Origin: Bombyx mori
Taxonomy: Eukaryota > Arthropoda > Insecta > Lepidoptera > Bombycidae
Assembly: GCF_030269925.1 (NCBI RefSeq)
Contig: NC_085128.1
Coordinates: 2,668,501 to 2,732,500, forward strand
Length of the DNA stretch: 64,000 nucleotides
Reading direction: 5' to 3'
The notes beneath the pieces were generated by a model. The model saw only the letters and a list, made by a program, of their open reading frames with translations, had not been told where the DNA came from and did no database searches. The position numbers and the translations under genes were made by a program. Of the stretch, positions 43,510 to 54,395 are shown piece after piece (the first letter of the stretch is position 1; each line of letters starts with the position of its first letter).

Positions 43510-44412
43510 TTATAGGATTATTAAAAAAAAAAACTTTCGATTAAAATTATGTTTTAGAATTCTTAAAGGATTTTGTTATTGCTTCATTACGCGTCCCAAG
43601 CGATTTGCTTGAAAGTGTCCAAGGCCACAAACAATTCTAAAGGTACAGCTGCAAGGCTTGAACTATATAAATGGTTAAGCCAACAGTTGCTTTAGTAAAT
43701 AAATATAGTTTGAAAAACAAAAAAAGTCGCTTAAGACGCATAAGACAGAATAAAAATTGAAGTGGTATTACTTTCCCCTGTTAATATTGGGCGAAATTTT
43801 TGTTCTTGTCATCAGTCGTTTGTAAAATTTTAAGTTAATCGGATGTCTTGAAGTTGAGGAAAATTATGATACCAAATTACGTAGATACAGGTTAACATGC
43901 ATATTTGCTCGTGATAATTATGCAGAATTAATAACGTGCTTAGCGAAAATGATGACATTAACGTTCATGCGGCCCAGTAGTACGCATATATTTACAAAAA
44001 AAGTTACAAAAAAAGTTTAAACGACAACTTCTGTCCGATAACTGATCGATATCAAATCAATACAATCATAATTCTTCGCTATATTCTCACCCAGGGAGCA
44101 ACGCAAAAAAAAGAAAATATTGTTCGCCACTTCTTTTAAAACGCAAAACTCAGAAACACAGCTTCGATTATTGCTCATTATGACATAATATTGTTTTTGT
44201 GAGCAGTCCGGGCCTAACAATTCATTTTAAAAGTAAACACTGGCTTTGTTTTGTTTCTTTAGTCATTGGCATCAGAGCGAATTGCACAACGAAACAATTC
44301 ATTAACAAAACAAACATATTTCGAGTATTTAGTTGAAACTGCTTTAGTTTAGAACGTAATTATTATTATTCGAAACACTTCACAAAATTCAAAATCGTGA
44401 AATATGTTGAAA
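43510..44412. other. Non-coding stretch
   Basis: AT-rich; nothing supported. Confidence 0.4.
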
Positions 44413-44664
44413 ATTACTGGTGGTAGGACCTGTTGTGTGTCCGCGCGGGTGGGTACCACCACCCTGCCTATTTCTGCCGTGAGGCAGTAATACGTTTCGG
44501 TTTGAAGGGTGGGGCAGCCGTTGTAACTTACTTGAGACCTTAGAACTTATATCTCATGGTGGGTGGCGCATTTACGTTGTGGATGTTTATGGGCTCCAGT
44601 AACCACTTAACACCAGGCGGGCTGTGAGCTCGTCCACCAAACTAAGCAACAAAAAAAAAAAAAA
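44413..44664 (+). mobile_element. BMC1/BmSE-type element, truncated at the recurrent 5' point
   Basis: Starts ATTACTGGTGGTAGGACC and is complete to AAACTAAGCAACAAAAAAAA. Confidence 0.9.
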
Positions 44665-45887
44665 AGTTTTTGTGGCAATTTTGAATGATGATATAAAAAA
44701 CATATTTTTGTTGTCGCAAGACAATGCCATGGCGTGATAGTATCATGGAAAGCAGCCAGGCAGTATTCACAACAAATATTCATGAAATTATAAATGTGTA
44801 AATTGACAATTATTATTTTCCCTGCTCAGGTTTCATGCATTGCCTACCGTCAAAAATAGAAAATGGCTTTCATTGAATGTAATCTCGATGAAGTATAATG
44901 CATACGTTTGTGTCGGGCACGCAATGTATACTGTCAGTAACGTCCACGTGTATATCGGTGTTATGCCAGGGTTTTCACACTTAAGATCTCTTACAATACT
45001 GCGAAATAATTCACAAAATATGGCTTAATATTCACAATACATATTTTAGTGATTTTTACATGACTGACATTAATTTATTGTACTTAAATTAATATAAACT
45101 AACATTGTTATTATCCAGCCTAATAATAGATGGCGCTAACAACATGATTTGCATAACAATCACAATACTTAATTAAATTATTAATGTTAATTATAACATA
45201 ATATTTATGCTTAATTAATATTTAATTATTTATATAGTCATTTGTGTTTTTAAACAAAAATATAAACATTAAACATATTCTGAACATTTTCACATCAAAA
45301 CAGTGTCTTCTACTAAATATTAAATATGGTAGAATAACAGTTTCATCTTGCTAATAATAAATAAATAATAAAATAGAATAAACTAAACTATAATATATCA
45401 TTTAATTATTGCTAATAGTGGCTTTTGCGCCTATGAACAACGAAAAATATCTTCGACAAAAATCTTCCATTTATATTCATAAAAGCGAAATAAAATAATT
45501 TCAAACTTACCTGATAAACGTTTCCGTTTTACGCACGAACTTACATAAATACGATTCATGTTCATGTGGGTCGTGTGTTTAAAAATTAACTCAAATTGAG
45601 TTGTGGGTGTTACACGCAATGTATTTTATTATATCGGAACACTACCGCTAATGTAACTAATCTTAAAGACGTGGCCAAAATTCTCTACCAAATTAGAAAT
45701 GAATAGTAAGATTTAAAAGCTGCAGTAGTGAAGTAAATTAATGAGATTATTTTATTACTCTTAGTATTATTTATTACATATTAGCAAAGCAAATGAGTTT
45801 TTGACGTCATATTGTGTCCTTCGGTATTTCCTGAACGCTAGAAGGTGTCCCTATACAAATGCATCACCAACGATGGACAGCTACTTG
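44665..45887. other. Single-copy-looking AT-rich stretch
   Basis: One ATAGATGGCGCT motif at about 45127. No gene or repeat supported. Confidence 0.4.
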
Positions 45888-46173
45888 ACGGTGCTTTTAG
45901 GTACCACAAGCACCGATCACCGTCCTCGTCGAACCCGTCGCTTGCGACGAAGGGCTTGACGAGCGAATTAACCCATAGACACAGCCCACTGAGTTTCTCG
46001 CCGGATCTTTTCAGTGGGTCGCGTTTCCGATCTGGAGGTAGATTCTGCGAAGCACTGCTCTTGCTAGGGCCAGTGTTACCACATTTCCGGTTTGAGCCCC
46101 GTGAGCTCAGCTACATGTTAGGGTGAAGCTAAAATAGCCTCTCAAGGCTATCAGCATAGGTAGGAAAAAGAAA
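45888..46173 (+). mobile_element. Bm1-like SINE
   Basis: GACGGTGCTTTTAGGTACC, CTCGTCGAACCCGTCGC, GAGTTTCTCGCCGGATC, CTCTTGCTAGGGCCAG and CTATCAGCATAGGTAGG, followed by AAAAAGAAA. The 93-codon frame is a shadow. Confidence 0.85.
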
Positions 46174-46345
46174 CTACTTGACTGTAGCTCCAGTATTTGC
46201 TGATGTCATGATCTACTGCAATCACTTAACATGAGGTGGACCGTTTATTTTGGTTGCATTCGGAAGCCAAAAAATCATATTATCTAGGTAACATTTACGT
46301 TTTTTTCTAAGACTCGAAGACTCTTTCTAAGACTTTTCTCTTTTC

Positions 46346-46785
46346 GAAGTCGTCGTGGCCTAAAGGATAAAACGTCCGGTGCATTCGTATGTAGCGATGC
46401 ACCGGTGTTCGAATCCCGCAAGCGGGTACCAATTTTTCTAATGAAATACGTGCTCAACAAATGTTCACGATTGTCTTCCACGGTGAAGGAATAACCTCGT
46501 GTAATAAAAATCAAACCCGCAAAATTATAATTTGCGTAATCACTGGTGGTAGGACCTCTTGGGAGTCCGCACGGGTAGGTACCACCGCCCTGCCTATTTC
46601 CGCCGTGAAGCAGTAATGCGTTTCGGTTCGAAGGGTGGGGTAGCCGTTGTAACTATACTGAGACCTTAGAACTTATATCTCAAGATGGGTGGCACATTTA
46701 CGTTGTAGATGTCTATGGGCTCCAGTAACCACTTAACATCAGTTGGGCTGTGAGCTCGTCCATCCAAATAAGCAATAAAAAAAAA
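46346..46785 (+). mobile_element. tRNA-headed SINE, full length
   Basis: Starts GAAGTCGTCGTGGCCTAAAG, has box B GGTGTTCGAATCC (46404-46416), then linker, body and tail CAAATAAGCAATAAAAAAAA. It is very close to 43041-43509 along its whole length. The minus 76-codon frame is a shadow. Confidence 0.9.
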
Positions 46786-47120
46786 TTAGACTTCTATTCT
46801 ACACCAGATGTGTTTTTTTTGAAATGCGTGAGAAAGTTATAAACCGAATATTCTTTCTTATACATAGCGGACCAAACCATTCATGTTTATTAACTTAATA
46901 TACTAAAAAAATGTTCTATAAATTACATATTTGTTTACGAAACACGGCTGGCGCCGGTAAATGTTTACGTTTTCAAATTATTATGAATATTGTCGGCGAA
47001 AGCATTCTTCTGTTCTTTATGGTGCTAGTTCATGACTAACTATAGGTACCTACTTATTGTTGACTGGAAATGCCTCGCGGTTTTACCCGCGTTCCAGTTT
47101 GCAGAGGTGTAATTATTGAC
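46786..47120. other. Non-coding stretch
   Basis: Nothing supported. Confidence 0.4.
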
Positions 47121-47440
47121 GCCTTCAGCTCCAACACTAGGAGCAGGCTTAGGGACTCCGGTAACTGTACTCGTAGAACTCGACAAAGAGTTCTACGTGC
47201 AACCTAACCCATGCATCAGCTCGCTGAGTTTCTCGCCGGATCTTCTCAGCGGGTCGCGATTCCGATCCGGTAGTAGATTCATTCGCGAAGCAGCTGCTCT
47301 TGAGTTGTTAGGTCTCCTTTGGAGGTGCTCGGGCAGCTGTTAGCAAATCCCACCCCTCCTGACTGAGCCTTTGCTCGCCCACCTGCCCTGGTGAAACTGG
47401 CAAGGCCTCCGGGCCACCATTAATCTTTCAATCATAAAAA
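47121..47440 (+). mobile_element. 'Family C' SINE, best copy
   Basis: TCAGCTCCAACACTAGGAGC, AGGGACTCCGGTAACTG, CTCGTAGAACTCGAC, TGAGTTTCTCGCCGGATC, TTCCGATCCGGTAGTAGATTC and GTTAGGTCTCCTTTGG in order. Then GCTGTTAGCAAATCCCACCCC, GGTGAAACTGGCAAGGCC and tail TCAATCATAAAAAAGG. The 75-codon frame is a shadow. Confidence 0.75.
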
Positions 47441-47448
47441 AGGTGTAA

Positions 47449-47531
47449 TTCTTTTTTATTGCCCTTGCAGGCTGACGAGCATACGGCCCATCTGATGGGG
47501 AATGGTTACCGTCGCCCATGGATGTCAGCAT
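47449..47531 (-). mobile_element. Jockey-like LINE 3' tail fragment
   Basis: TTCTTTTTTATTGCCC, GAGCATACGGCCCATCTGATG and CCGTCGCCCATGGATGTC. It lies immediately 3' of the family C SINE. Confidence 0.75.
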
Positions 47532-48231
47532 TTTTTTTTGTTTTCAGCTTAAGATCTTCGTTAAGTTATAAGATTTTTGGCAAAGGCGAATCATTAACAT
47601 CGCGGTACGACGTCACCGACTTTTCTACAAACGTTCGCCGACACCTACGCTAAACTACATTTAATTTGACAGCACAATGGACGAAAACCGTTTTAGAATC
47701 TATGTACAACTTTAAATGTCTTTAACAGTTAACTAATTAGCATAAGTAATGTCCTGAGTACAACAGACTATGTGCTTTATATTTACAGATGTAGAAATTT
47801 AATTAGCCTGAACAATTTCATGTAAGGTGGTCGGAATGATTTTGTTGCAACGGATTTTTTTTAACGCTTTATTCGGATTATTAAGAACTCACAGCTCGTT
47901 TCTAGTATTTATTTGATGTATCTAAGACTCGGATACACTTATCGTGGATTTGGGTGGTTTCAGCCACAGGGCTGCCCTACCCCTTGTAACGTATTAATAG
48001 TTAAACAACAAAAAATCAGGGTTTTGTTACACACACGTGCTAATCACCTAATATTAACACGCTGAACGTGAGACTAGACAACGCGTGTCTGCAATTTTAT
48101 TTCACATCTCTCGGAAAACAATGAGTAGTCGCTTTTTTTAAATTAAGTATTTCTTGATAATTTCGTGAAAAAACATTACAACGATTTTTGGTCCTTGATA
48201 TATAGCTGCGGCTCTATGGGAAAGGGCCCTA
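47532..48231. other. Non-coding stretch
   Basis: Nothing supported. Confidence 0.4.
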
Positions 48232-48394
48232 GCTTCTCAGTGGGTTGCGTTTCCGATCCGATGGTAGATTCTGTGAAGCACTGCTCTTGCTAGGGCCAGT
48301 GTTAGCAATACCTCCGGTTTGAGCCCCGAGAGCTCACCTACACGCTAGGGTAACGCTGATATAGCCTCTCACGGCTATCAGCATAGGTAGGATA
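48232..48394 (+). mobile_element. Bm1-like SINE, 5'-truncated
   Basis: GCTTCTCAGTGGGTTGCG, GATCCGATGGTAGATTCTG, CTCTTGCTAGGGCCAG, CTCTCACGGCTATCAGC and ATAGGTAGGATAATAAAGG. Confidence 0.8.
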
Positions 48395-48841
48395 ATAAAG
48401 GGGAAAGTATGCCGTAGAATCATGGTGTCTGTCATGGAATTGAACATGTTAATGCTCTGGGTGCTCAATTATCGCTATTATTATAACAGCAAAAATAAAT
48501 CGCTAATGACATACAAACATACACACAGTATTTGATGAAATTAAACATATAAATGTAAATCTTCTTAATATAACACGGTATACGAAATACACCATTACCA
48601 GAGATAACAAGGTCTACGCGTCTGTACGTCGTCCATCAGCTCGACTTTGTTATACTCTAAAAGATCAAATTACTATTATGAAGTTTGACAGTTCTGACTG
48701 ACGTTAAATCAATCAATACCCGTGACGCATGTAATTAGTTGGCCTTTGTTTAAAAATCTTAGCTGTGGTCGGTTCATTCTAAATATAATGCAGCGTGATG
48801 ATGTGTTCTATTAGAATGAACCTTCTATATATTTTTCTAAA
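48395..48841. other. Non-coding stretch
   Basis: Nothing supported. Confidence 0.4.
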
Positions 48842-49203
48842 TTGTTGTTGTATAGACGTGTAACCCAGTTCGCGGACCCCTGGCGTTATATCATCTCGCA
48901 CCATCGCACCGCCCGCCGCCGGAGTAGAGCTCATCCTTACTACTTGGAGCCACTGCGTTCATCCACAGTGCGTTTTCAGAGATCTTTTTTGCCACGTACC
49001 ATCCAGCTGTGGAATGAGCTCCCCCCGCGGTGTTTTCAGAGCGCTATGTCATATCCTTCTCCAAACGAGGTTTGTGGAGAGCACTTAACGGTAAGCAGCG
49101 TCTTGGCTCTGCCCCTGGCATTGCTGAAGTCTATGGGCGACGGTAACCACTCATCATCAGGTGGGCCGTATGCTCGTCTGCCTACCAGGGCAATAAGAAA
49201 AAT
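48842..49203 (+). pseudogene. Jockey-like LINE 3' end with reverse-transcriptase C-terminus
   Basis: One frame reads RRRSRAHPYYLEPLRSSTV, RFQRSFLPRTIQLWNELPPR and SAMSYPSPNEVCGEH. This is the usual C-terminal tail of jockey/CR1-like ORF2, here with the Trp that is a stop in the 1864-2320 copy. After the expected stop the frame runs on into the 3' non-coding part (TTGGCTCTGCCCCTGGCATTG, CATCAGGTGGGCCGTATGC), ending GGGCAATAAGAAAAA. That suggests a frameshift near the end. The catalytic domain is absent through 5' truncation. Confidence 0.8.
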
Positions 49204-49267
49204 AGTTCCGGAGTCTATAGTCCAATGCCGAAAGAATGAATCCCGTTAGTTCTAAGTCTCGGGTTTT

Positions 49268-49500
49268 TTCACTAGAGCGACTGCCCTACCCTTCAAACCG
49301 AAACGCATTTTTGCTTCATTGCAGAAATATGTGGTACCTACCCGTGCGGACTCACAATACGCCCTTCCAGGAGTGGTTACGCAAATCATATTTTTTATGG
49401 GTTTAATATTTATTATAGCATTTATTATTTATTTATTATATTCTACGATATTTTTGCCTTGTTCTTTTCTTGCAAGCGAGATTCGAACACCGACACAGAC
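49268..49500 (-). mobile_element. tRNA-headed SINE, degraded
   Basis: CGACTGCCCTACCCTTCAAACC, TACCTACCCGTGCGGACTCAC and TGGTTACGCAAATCATATTTT in minus orientation, then a box-B remnant GCGAGATTCGAACACCG at about 49473. The 3' tail is missing. Confidence 0.6.
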
Positions 49501-50721
49501 TCATCTCTCAATACATTTCAGAACATTTCCAGTTATACCCAAATTATGTATAACTATTTGATACTTTGGGTTGATTTTTAATTAACGATTTCATTACATC
49601 TTCCCGTAAATGTATTTTGTGACGTAACATGTGTTATGTACATAAGTAGTTGATCAGAAGAAGTGGCTCTGTCTGAATTTGAACACTTGTGTGGTAGAAA
49701 TAATATGGTAACTTCATAAATAAAAGCATCTGTTACTATCAATTACATAATTAAATTTTCCCAAAAACCGACCTCGGTGCTGACAAATGACAGGATTTTA
49801 GTTTAATTCGATTAGTTTGTTTGCGATAATCCATTCCTAGGTGCAAAGCAATTACTTTTTTTAAATAATACGACTTTTTTTTATTTGTTGTAAAGGATTT
49901 ACGATTTTATAATTTTCATTCACTTGCAGAAATTCTCTTGGAATATAATGAGCATGAAAAAATTATATACTGCGTCAAAAATTTCTCAAGCGATGTATGT
50001 GCTTATCTACGAAAACCACTTAAATTCATTCATATCGAAGATATTATAATGTGTAATGTTTTTCAACGTTTTTGAAAGATTTTCTTTAATCCTATCATTT
50101 GAATCGTTTTTGTTAAGATAATGGCGAATCTACGTTCCAGAGGTAGATTTTGTTCCCACAAATATCTATATTATAATAACGTAACAATAAAAGTAAAGCA
50201 GAGTGAATGCACTGTTCATTTTATTTGCATAATTCTGGGTCAAGGCTAGCCGCACCTTCGACCCTATGCCCCGGACATAAAATTTATGTTACGATACCGG
50301 CTTTATATTTTACGATTGTTTTTTATATGTCATAGGTCGTTAATGGCACTTTATAGCGGTTTGATATGCGATGAAAATGCGTGAATCTTTTTCTGTTTTA
50401 GGTTTTAGGGAGACGTGCTTCGGTATTAAATTATATATTCATCTTCACACCACGTTTATCCCTATTTATAAGTATTTTACGTAATAGTAATAAAGTATAA
50501 GGCGTTTCAACAGAATCGGACCTATCTTGGAGAATGAGCCATTAGTTCAATGCGACTTTAAATACCGGATATATTTTTTCAACGCATAAATAAGTACCTA
50601 AAATAATTACAAATTAAATACATAAATCTGGATTGTAATAGATTGAGAAACAAGTACGGTTTCAGTTTATGTTCCAAAATATCCTTTCATAACACCCAAA
50701 AATTTTTTTTAACCCCCAGCC
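49501..50721. other. Single-copy-looking stretch
   Basis: Nothing supported. Confidence 0.4.
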
Positions 50722-51010
50722 CTTTTTTTCTACCTATTATGATAGCCTTGAGAGGCTATTTCAGCTTCTCCTTGTAGGTGAGCTCACGGGGCTCAAAACG
50801 GAGTGTTGCTAACACTGGCCCTAGCAAGAGCAGTGCTTCGCAGAATCTACCACCGGATCGGAAACGCGGCCCACTGAGAAGCGAGAAACTCAACGGGCTG
50901 TTTCTATGGGTTAATTTGCTCGTCGAGCCCTTCGTCGCAAGCGACGGGTTCGGCGAGGACGGTGACCGGTGCTTGAGGTACCAAAAAGCACTGTTAATAG
51001 ATCGGGAGAA
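50722..51010 (-). mobile_element. Bm1-like SINE
   Basis: A T-run, CTACCTATTATGATAGCC, GTGAGCTCACGGGGCTC, CAGAATCTACCACCGGATC, CAAGCGACGGGTTCGGCGAGG, GTGCTTGAGGTACC and GATCGGGAGAACC. It has a short deletion where GATCCGGC is expected after GAGAAG. The 89-codon frame is a shadow. A CCTT simple repeat follows (51016-51031). Confidence 0.85.
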
Positions 51011-51333
51011 CCAGCCCTACCTTCCTTCCTTCCTTACTTTTTTTTAAATAAGGGGTAAGTGAATGAGCGCTCGGCCCAGAGTGGGCGGTCCATTCGCCCA
51101 TGCTTAAGTTACCGGTGGTCCGTAGAAATCCCAAAGCAAATGCCGTCGACCACCTTGAAACAGTCCAGAGGTTGAAGTCTCCATTGTATTGTGTAAACAG
51201 CTGTACCACCCGTCAAGCCGGAATACATATGCTTTGGCCCAGAAATGTAATTACGCAAATTGATTTGTTTCGGTCATACTTACAAACGCGATATATAAAT
51301 GTCGCGAACTACGTATCCTAAGTTAGAAGGGAT
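51011..51333. other. Stretch of mixed composition, possible unclassified repeat
   Basis: 51060-51250 (GCTCGGCCCAGAGTGGGCGG, CAGAGGTTGAAGTCTCC, CCACCCGTCAAGCCGGAAT) is GC-richer than its surroundings and looks like part of an old element. I see only one copy in the window. Confidence 0.35.
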
Positions 51334-51423
51334 ATTTTTTTTTCTAACTAAGTTGGTAGCCTTGGGACGCTATGCCAGCATAACGGAGCGAGTAGGTGAG
51401 CTCACGGGGCTCTAGCCTGGGGG
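51334..51423 (-). mobile_element. Bm1-like SINE tail fragment
   Basis: A T-run, CTAACTAAGTTGGTAGCC and GAGCGAGTAGGTGAGCTCACG in minus orientation. Confidence 0.6.
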
Positions 51424-52084
51424 AAGGGCGATCATAGACGTTTTTTCTATGCAAATGAGTTTTAGACTTACGACCAAAATGATAGCCGGCGCTGTGGCAT
51501 TTATGGATTGCAATCACCGCTAACAACGGATGGACCGTAGCTTCGTTAACGCAGAAAAAAAAAACCATTTCATTAAAACATAACGCACTAAAGTGAAGCG
51601 ATCATTCAACTTCAACAATAAAACGTTGCATTTTCATTATCGCAACGTTACAACGTTCGAATTTTATCACTAATCAAAAGCTCGTAAATAGATTTTTATC
51701 TCTTCCGGCGGGAACGTGCGTATCCAGTAGGTACTTGTTGCTGAAATTTTATATATATATGTATGTGTGTTGGTCATAACGTTACGTACATCAAAGAGCC
51801 AGAAAAGTGCTAAAGGAAACGTGGGCTGGATACGCACTTGGCCGAAATAAAACGAAAATATTTAAGTACATAACGAGCCGAAAGCGTTTGCGTGCGAAGA
51901 AAAATTTTGAGGTGTAAAAAATAAATAAAAATAAAAAATATTTTTTTTTTTGTAAATGACTCTTAGTTTTTTCGTATGCCTTCGACTTCAAAGGGACATT
52001 TTGACGAGCAATGAATTAAACTATTTGGACTTACCGAGTCCGACGCGATGGTATAATATAACGGCAATAAATGCGGTATTTATA
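51424..52084. other. Non-coding stretch
   Basis: Nothing supported. Confidence 0.4.
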
Positions 52085-52280
52085 TTTTGTATTTCTGCCG
52101 TGAAGCAGTAATGCATTTCGGTTCGAAGGATGGGGCAGCCGTTGTAACTATACTGAGACCTTAGAACTTATATCTCAAGGTGGGTGTCGCATTTACGTCG
52201 TAGATGTCTATAGGCTCCAGTAACCACTTAATACCAGGTGGGCTGTGAGCTCGTCCTCCCATCTAAGCAATAAGAAAAAA
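52085..52280 (+). mobile_element. BMC1/BmSE-type element, 5'-truncated
   Basis: Starts at GTATTTCTGCCGTGAAGC and is complete to CCCATCTAAGCAATAAGAAAAA. Confidence 0.85.
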
Positions 52281-52910
52281 AAAGCCTAATGTATATATTT
52301 GATGCTCGTTATTAAATGACCTTAATAAGTAAGAAAACATTTTTTTTTTTCTGTGCTTTTTCAGAAATATTTTTTGGTGATCCGCCTAAGTAGGCCGCGA
52401 ACCGTTTTCCTTCCGCAACGCTGCCTTTTGATAAAATTGCCTTTTAAATAATATTGGAAAAAAGTTCGTAAGAATAGCCTGTAGCTTTGACTAACATTAT
52501 CGACCCAACTATGAGGTCGGCAGGATTCGTCAATAAATACTGTTTATTTACACACATAAATACATTTAAACTTACTTCGTTAACCAATAATGATGCTCAG
52601 AAAACAATTTATTAATTAGGAATTAGTTACTGCCAAGTTTATTTTTAATGAAGTGTATAAATATCTACGGAAGTCTTACAATTTCGTTGAAGCTATTTCT
52701 GAGTTAACATAAATCTTCGTCGCCGTGGAATGTCAAATATTGTTGCAAACGAATAATGAAACAAACTTGGATCTATGCCGAAAATTAGCCTTATTTTGTG
52801 GTGCTGTGTTAATTAAATTTTATACACAACTTAAGACTACTATTGTTTGCGATATAATGTTTTAAATTAAGGGCCGTCATAGCTGCATAACTACAGCTCT
52901 TTAAACTAAT
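52281..52910. other. Non-coding stretch
   Basis: Nothing supported. Confidence 0.4.
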
Positions 52911-53308
52911 GAAGTCATGGCTTAAAGGTTAAGATGCCCGGTACAGAAGTGATGCGACAGTGCCAGTGTTCGAACCCCGCAGGCAGATACCAATTTTTCT
53001 GACTTTCACGGTAAAGGAATAACAGCGATAATAAAAAAGATAATAAAAATCAAACCGGCAAAAATAATAATTTGCGTAATTACTGGTTGGACGTTTTGTG
53101 AGTCCGTTCGGGTAGGTACCACCACCCTGCCAATTTCTGCCGTGAAGCAGTAATGCCTTTCGGTCTGAAGGGTGAGGCAGCTGTTGTATTTTGAAAACTG
53201 AGACCTTAAAACTCATGTCGTAAGGTGGGCGGCGGCATTTACGTTGTTGATGTCTATGGGCTCAGGCGAGCCGTGAACTCGTCCATCCATCTTAAAAACA
53301 AAAAAATC
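52911..53308 (+). mobile_element. tRNA-headed SINE, diverged full-length copy
   Basis: Head GAAGTCATGGCTTAAAGG with box B AGTGTTCGAACCCC (52965-52978) and linker CAATTTTTCTGAC. The body has the variant TTGTATTTTGAAAACTGAG and the tail is CCATCTTAAAAACAAAAAAA. Part of the linker is deleted. The minus 95-codon frame is a shadow. Confidence 0.8.
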
Positions 53309-53667
53309 TGCGAAATTAAAAAGTAACTTTCAAATACAAAATAATGTCCCGAATTCACGTAAACTTTTTTCTGAGCGCCGCTGGAGTGTAAATGACCTAA
53401 TGTCAAAAATAGCCGAGCCTAATCAGTGACTAACATACGCAAACAGGTGCGCAGACGACCGTTTAGCTAAGTATACGATTTAATTTATCTATACATATAA
53501 AAGTCGCATGGGTGTATGTATATATGTGTCTTAGCAGCCTGCAGGTCCATTCGCATTGAGCTTTTGAAAAAGGCATTGCCGGAGTATTGCTTAAACCAAA
53601 CTGCAGTTGTAGTTTGTCTGAGTACCGTTCAAAAGTTTCTAAAGGACTGAACAAATTTGATTAAACA
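53309..53667. other. Non-coding stretch
   Basis: Contains AAAAGTCGCATGGGTGTATG and GTCTTAGCAGCCTGCAGG, possibly old repeat material. Nothing supported. Confidence 0.35.
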
Positions 53668-53876
53668 TTTTTAGAAAACTAGAAGATGTATGGAAATGGT
53701 AGTGCAAAGTAGAGGGGGAAGAGTTCGACCGAAGAAAATATCTATGGAATGTGGAATGACCATATGAGAGAGAGAGAGAGAGAAGAGTGAGTATTGAAAT
53801 GACGGCTGATAGAAGAGAATAGAATAGAAAAATTAGCTGTGCCGACCTCACTTAGGGGAATAAAGAAGAAGAAGTT
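53668..53876 (+). mobile_element. Non-LTR retrotransposon 3' end (GRGRPK type)
   Basis: Shares GTATGGAAATGGTAGTGCAA, AGAGGGGGAAGAG and AGAAAAATTAGCTGTGCCG with 38085-38270. It ends ATAAAGAAGAAGAAG. A GA microsatellite (53765-53782) has expanded inside it. Confidence 0.65.
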
Positions 53877-53892
53877 TATTTAATGATTCAAT

Positions 53893-54168
53893 TTTTTTGT
53901 GTCAGCCATGTGGGGAGGGGGGGGGGGCAATAATCGCCACGCTTGACATGCGGGTTGGCCATCGCTGTGTGTTGTTATGGTACTCGGAGAACGCTGCTGC
54001 TGCTACCCATTCTCTAGATAATCCCTTAGTCGCCTCTTATGGCATCCACAGGAGGAGAAGAGGGAGTGTTATTCTTTTTCGAGGCCGTCACCACACCAGT
54101 TATGTTTTATATACCATACCATTACGTCCAGCAGTGGACAACTGTGGGCTGATAGAATAGAAAAAAAT
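53893..54168 (+). mobile_element. RTE-like 3' end with unclassified 5' part
   Basis: The 3' end CGTCCAGCAGTGGACAACTG and TGGGCTGATAGAATAG, followed by AAAAAAA, is the RTE-type tail seen at 58931-59196. The upstream part (CCCTTAGTCGCCTCTTATGGC, ATCCACAGGAGGAGAAG) resembles common moth repeat sequence. The 87-codon frame is not a gene. Confidence 0.5.
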
Positions 54169-54307
54169 ATATAATTAATTAACATTTTTCAATCGTCGGT
54201 GATCGTGAAAAGTAACTACATATACAAGCAACCTCCTATAAAATATAAGAATAATATGATGAAAAAATTTACTAACTACCGATCTGTTGTTATTATCACT
54301 GAGTTTT

Positions 54308-54395
54308 TGACCCATTAAGTTTCTCGACGGATCTTCTCAGGGGGTCGCGATGTCGTTCCGGTGGTAGATTCAGCGAAGTACTGCTCTTGCTAGCA
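54308..54395 (+). mobile_element. Bm1-like core fragment
   Basis: CATTAAGTTTCTCGACGGATC, CTTCTCAGGGGGTCGCG and CCGGTGGTAGATTCAGCG, then GCTCTTGCTAGC; no A-tail. Confidence 0.65.

Noticed and set aside
45845..46126. 93-codon plus-strand frame with Pro/Ser-rich product
   Set aside because: Contained in a Bm1-like SINE; related frames appear in other copies and are interrupted.
53897..54160. 87-codon plus-strand frame
   Set aside because: Overlaps an RTE-like 3' end in a different frame from the expected one.
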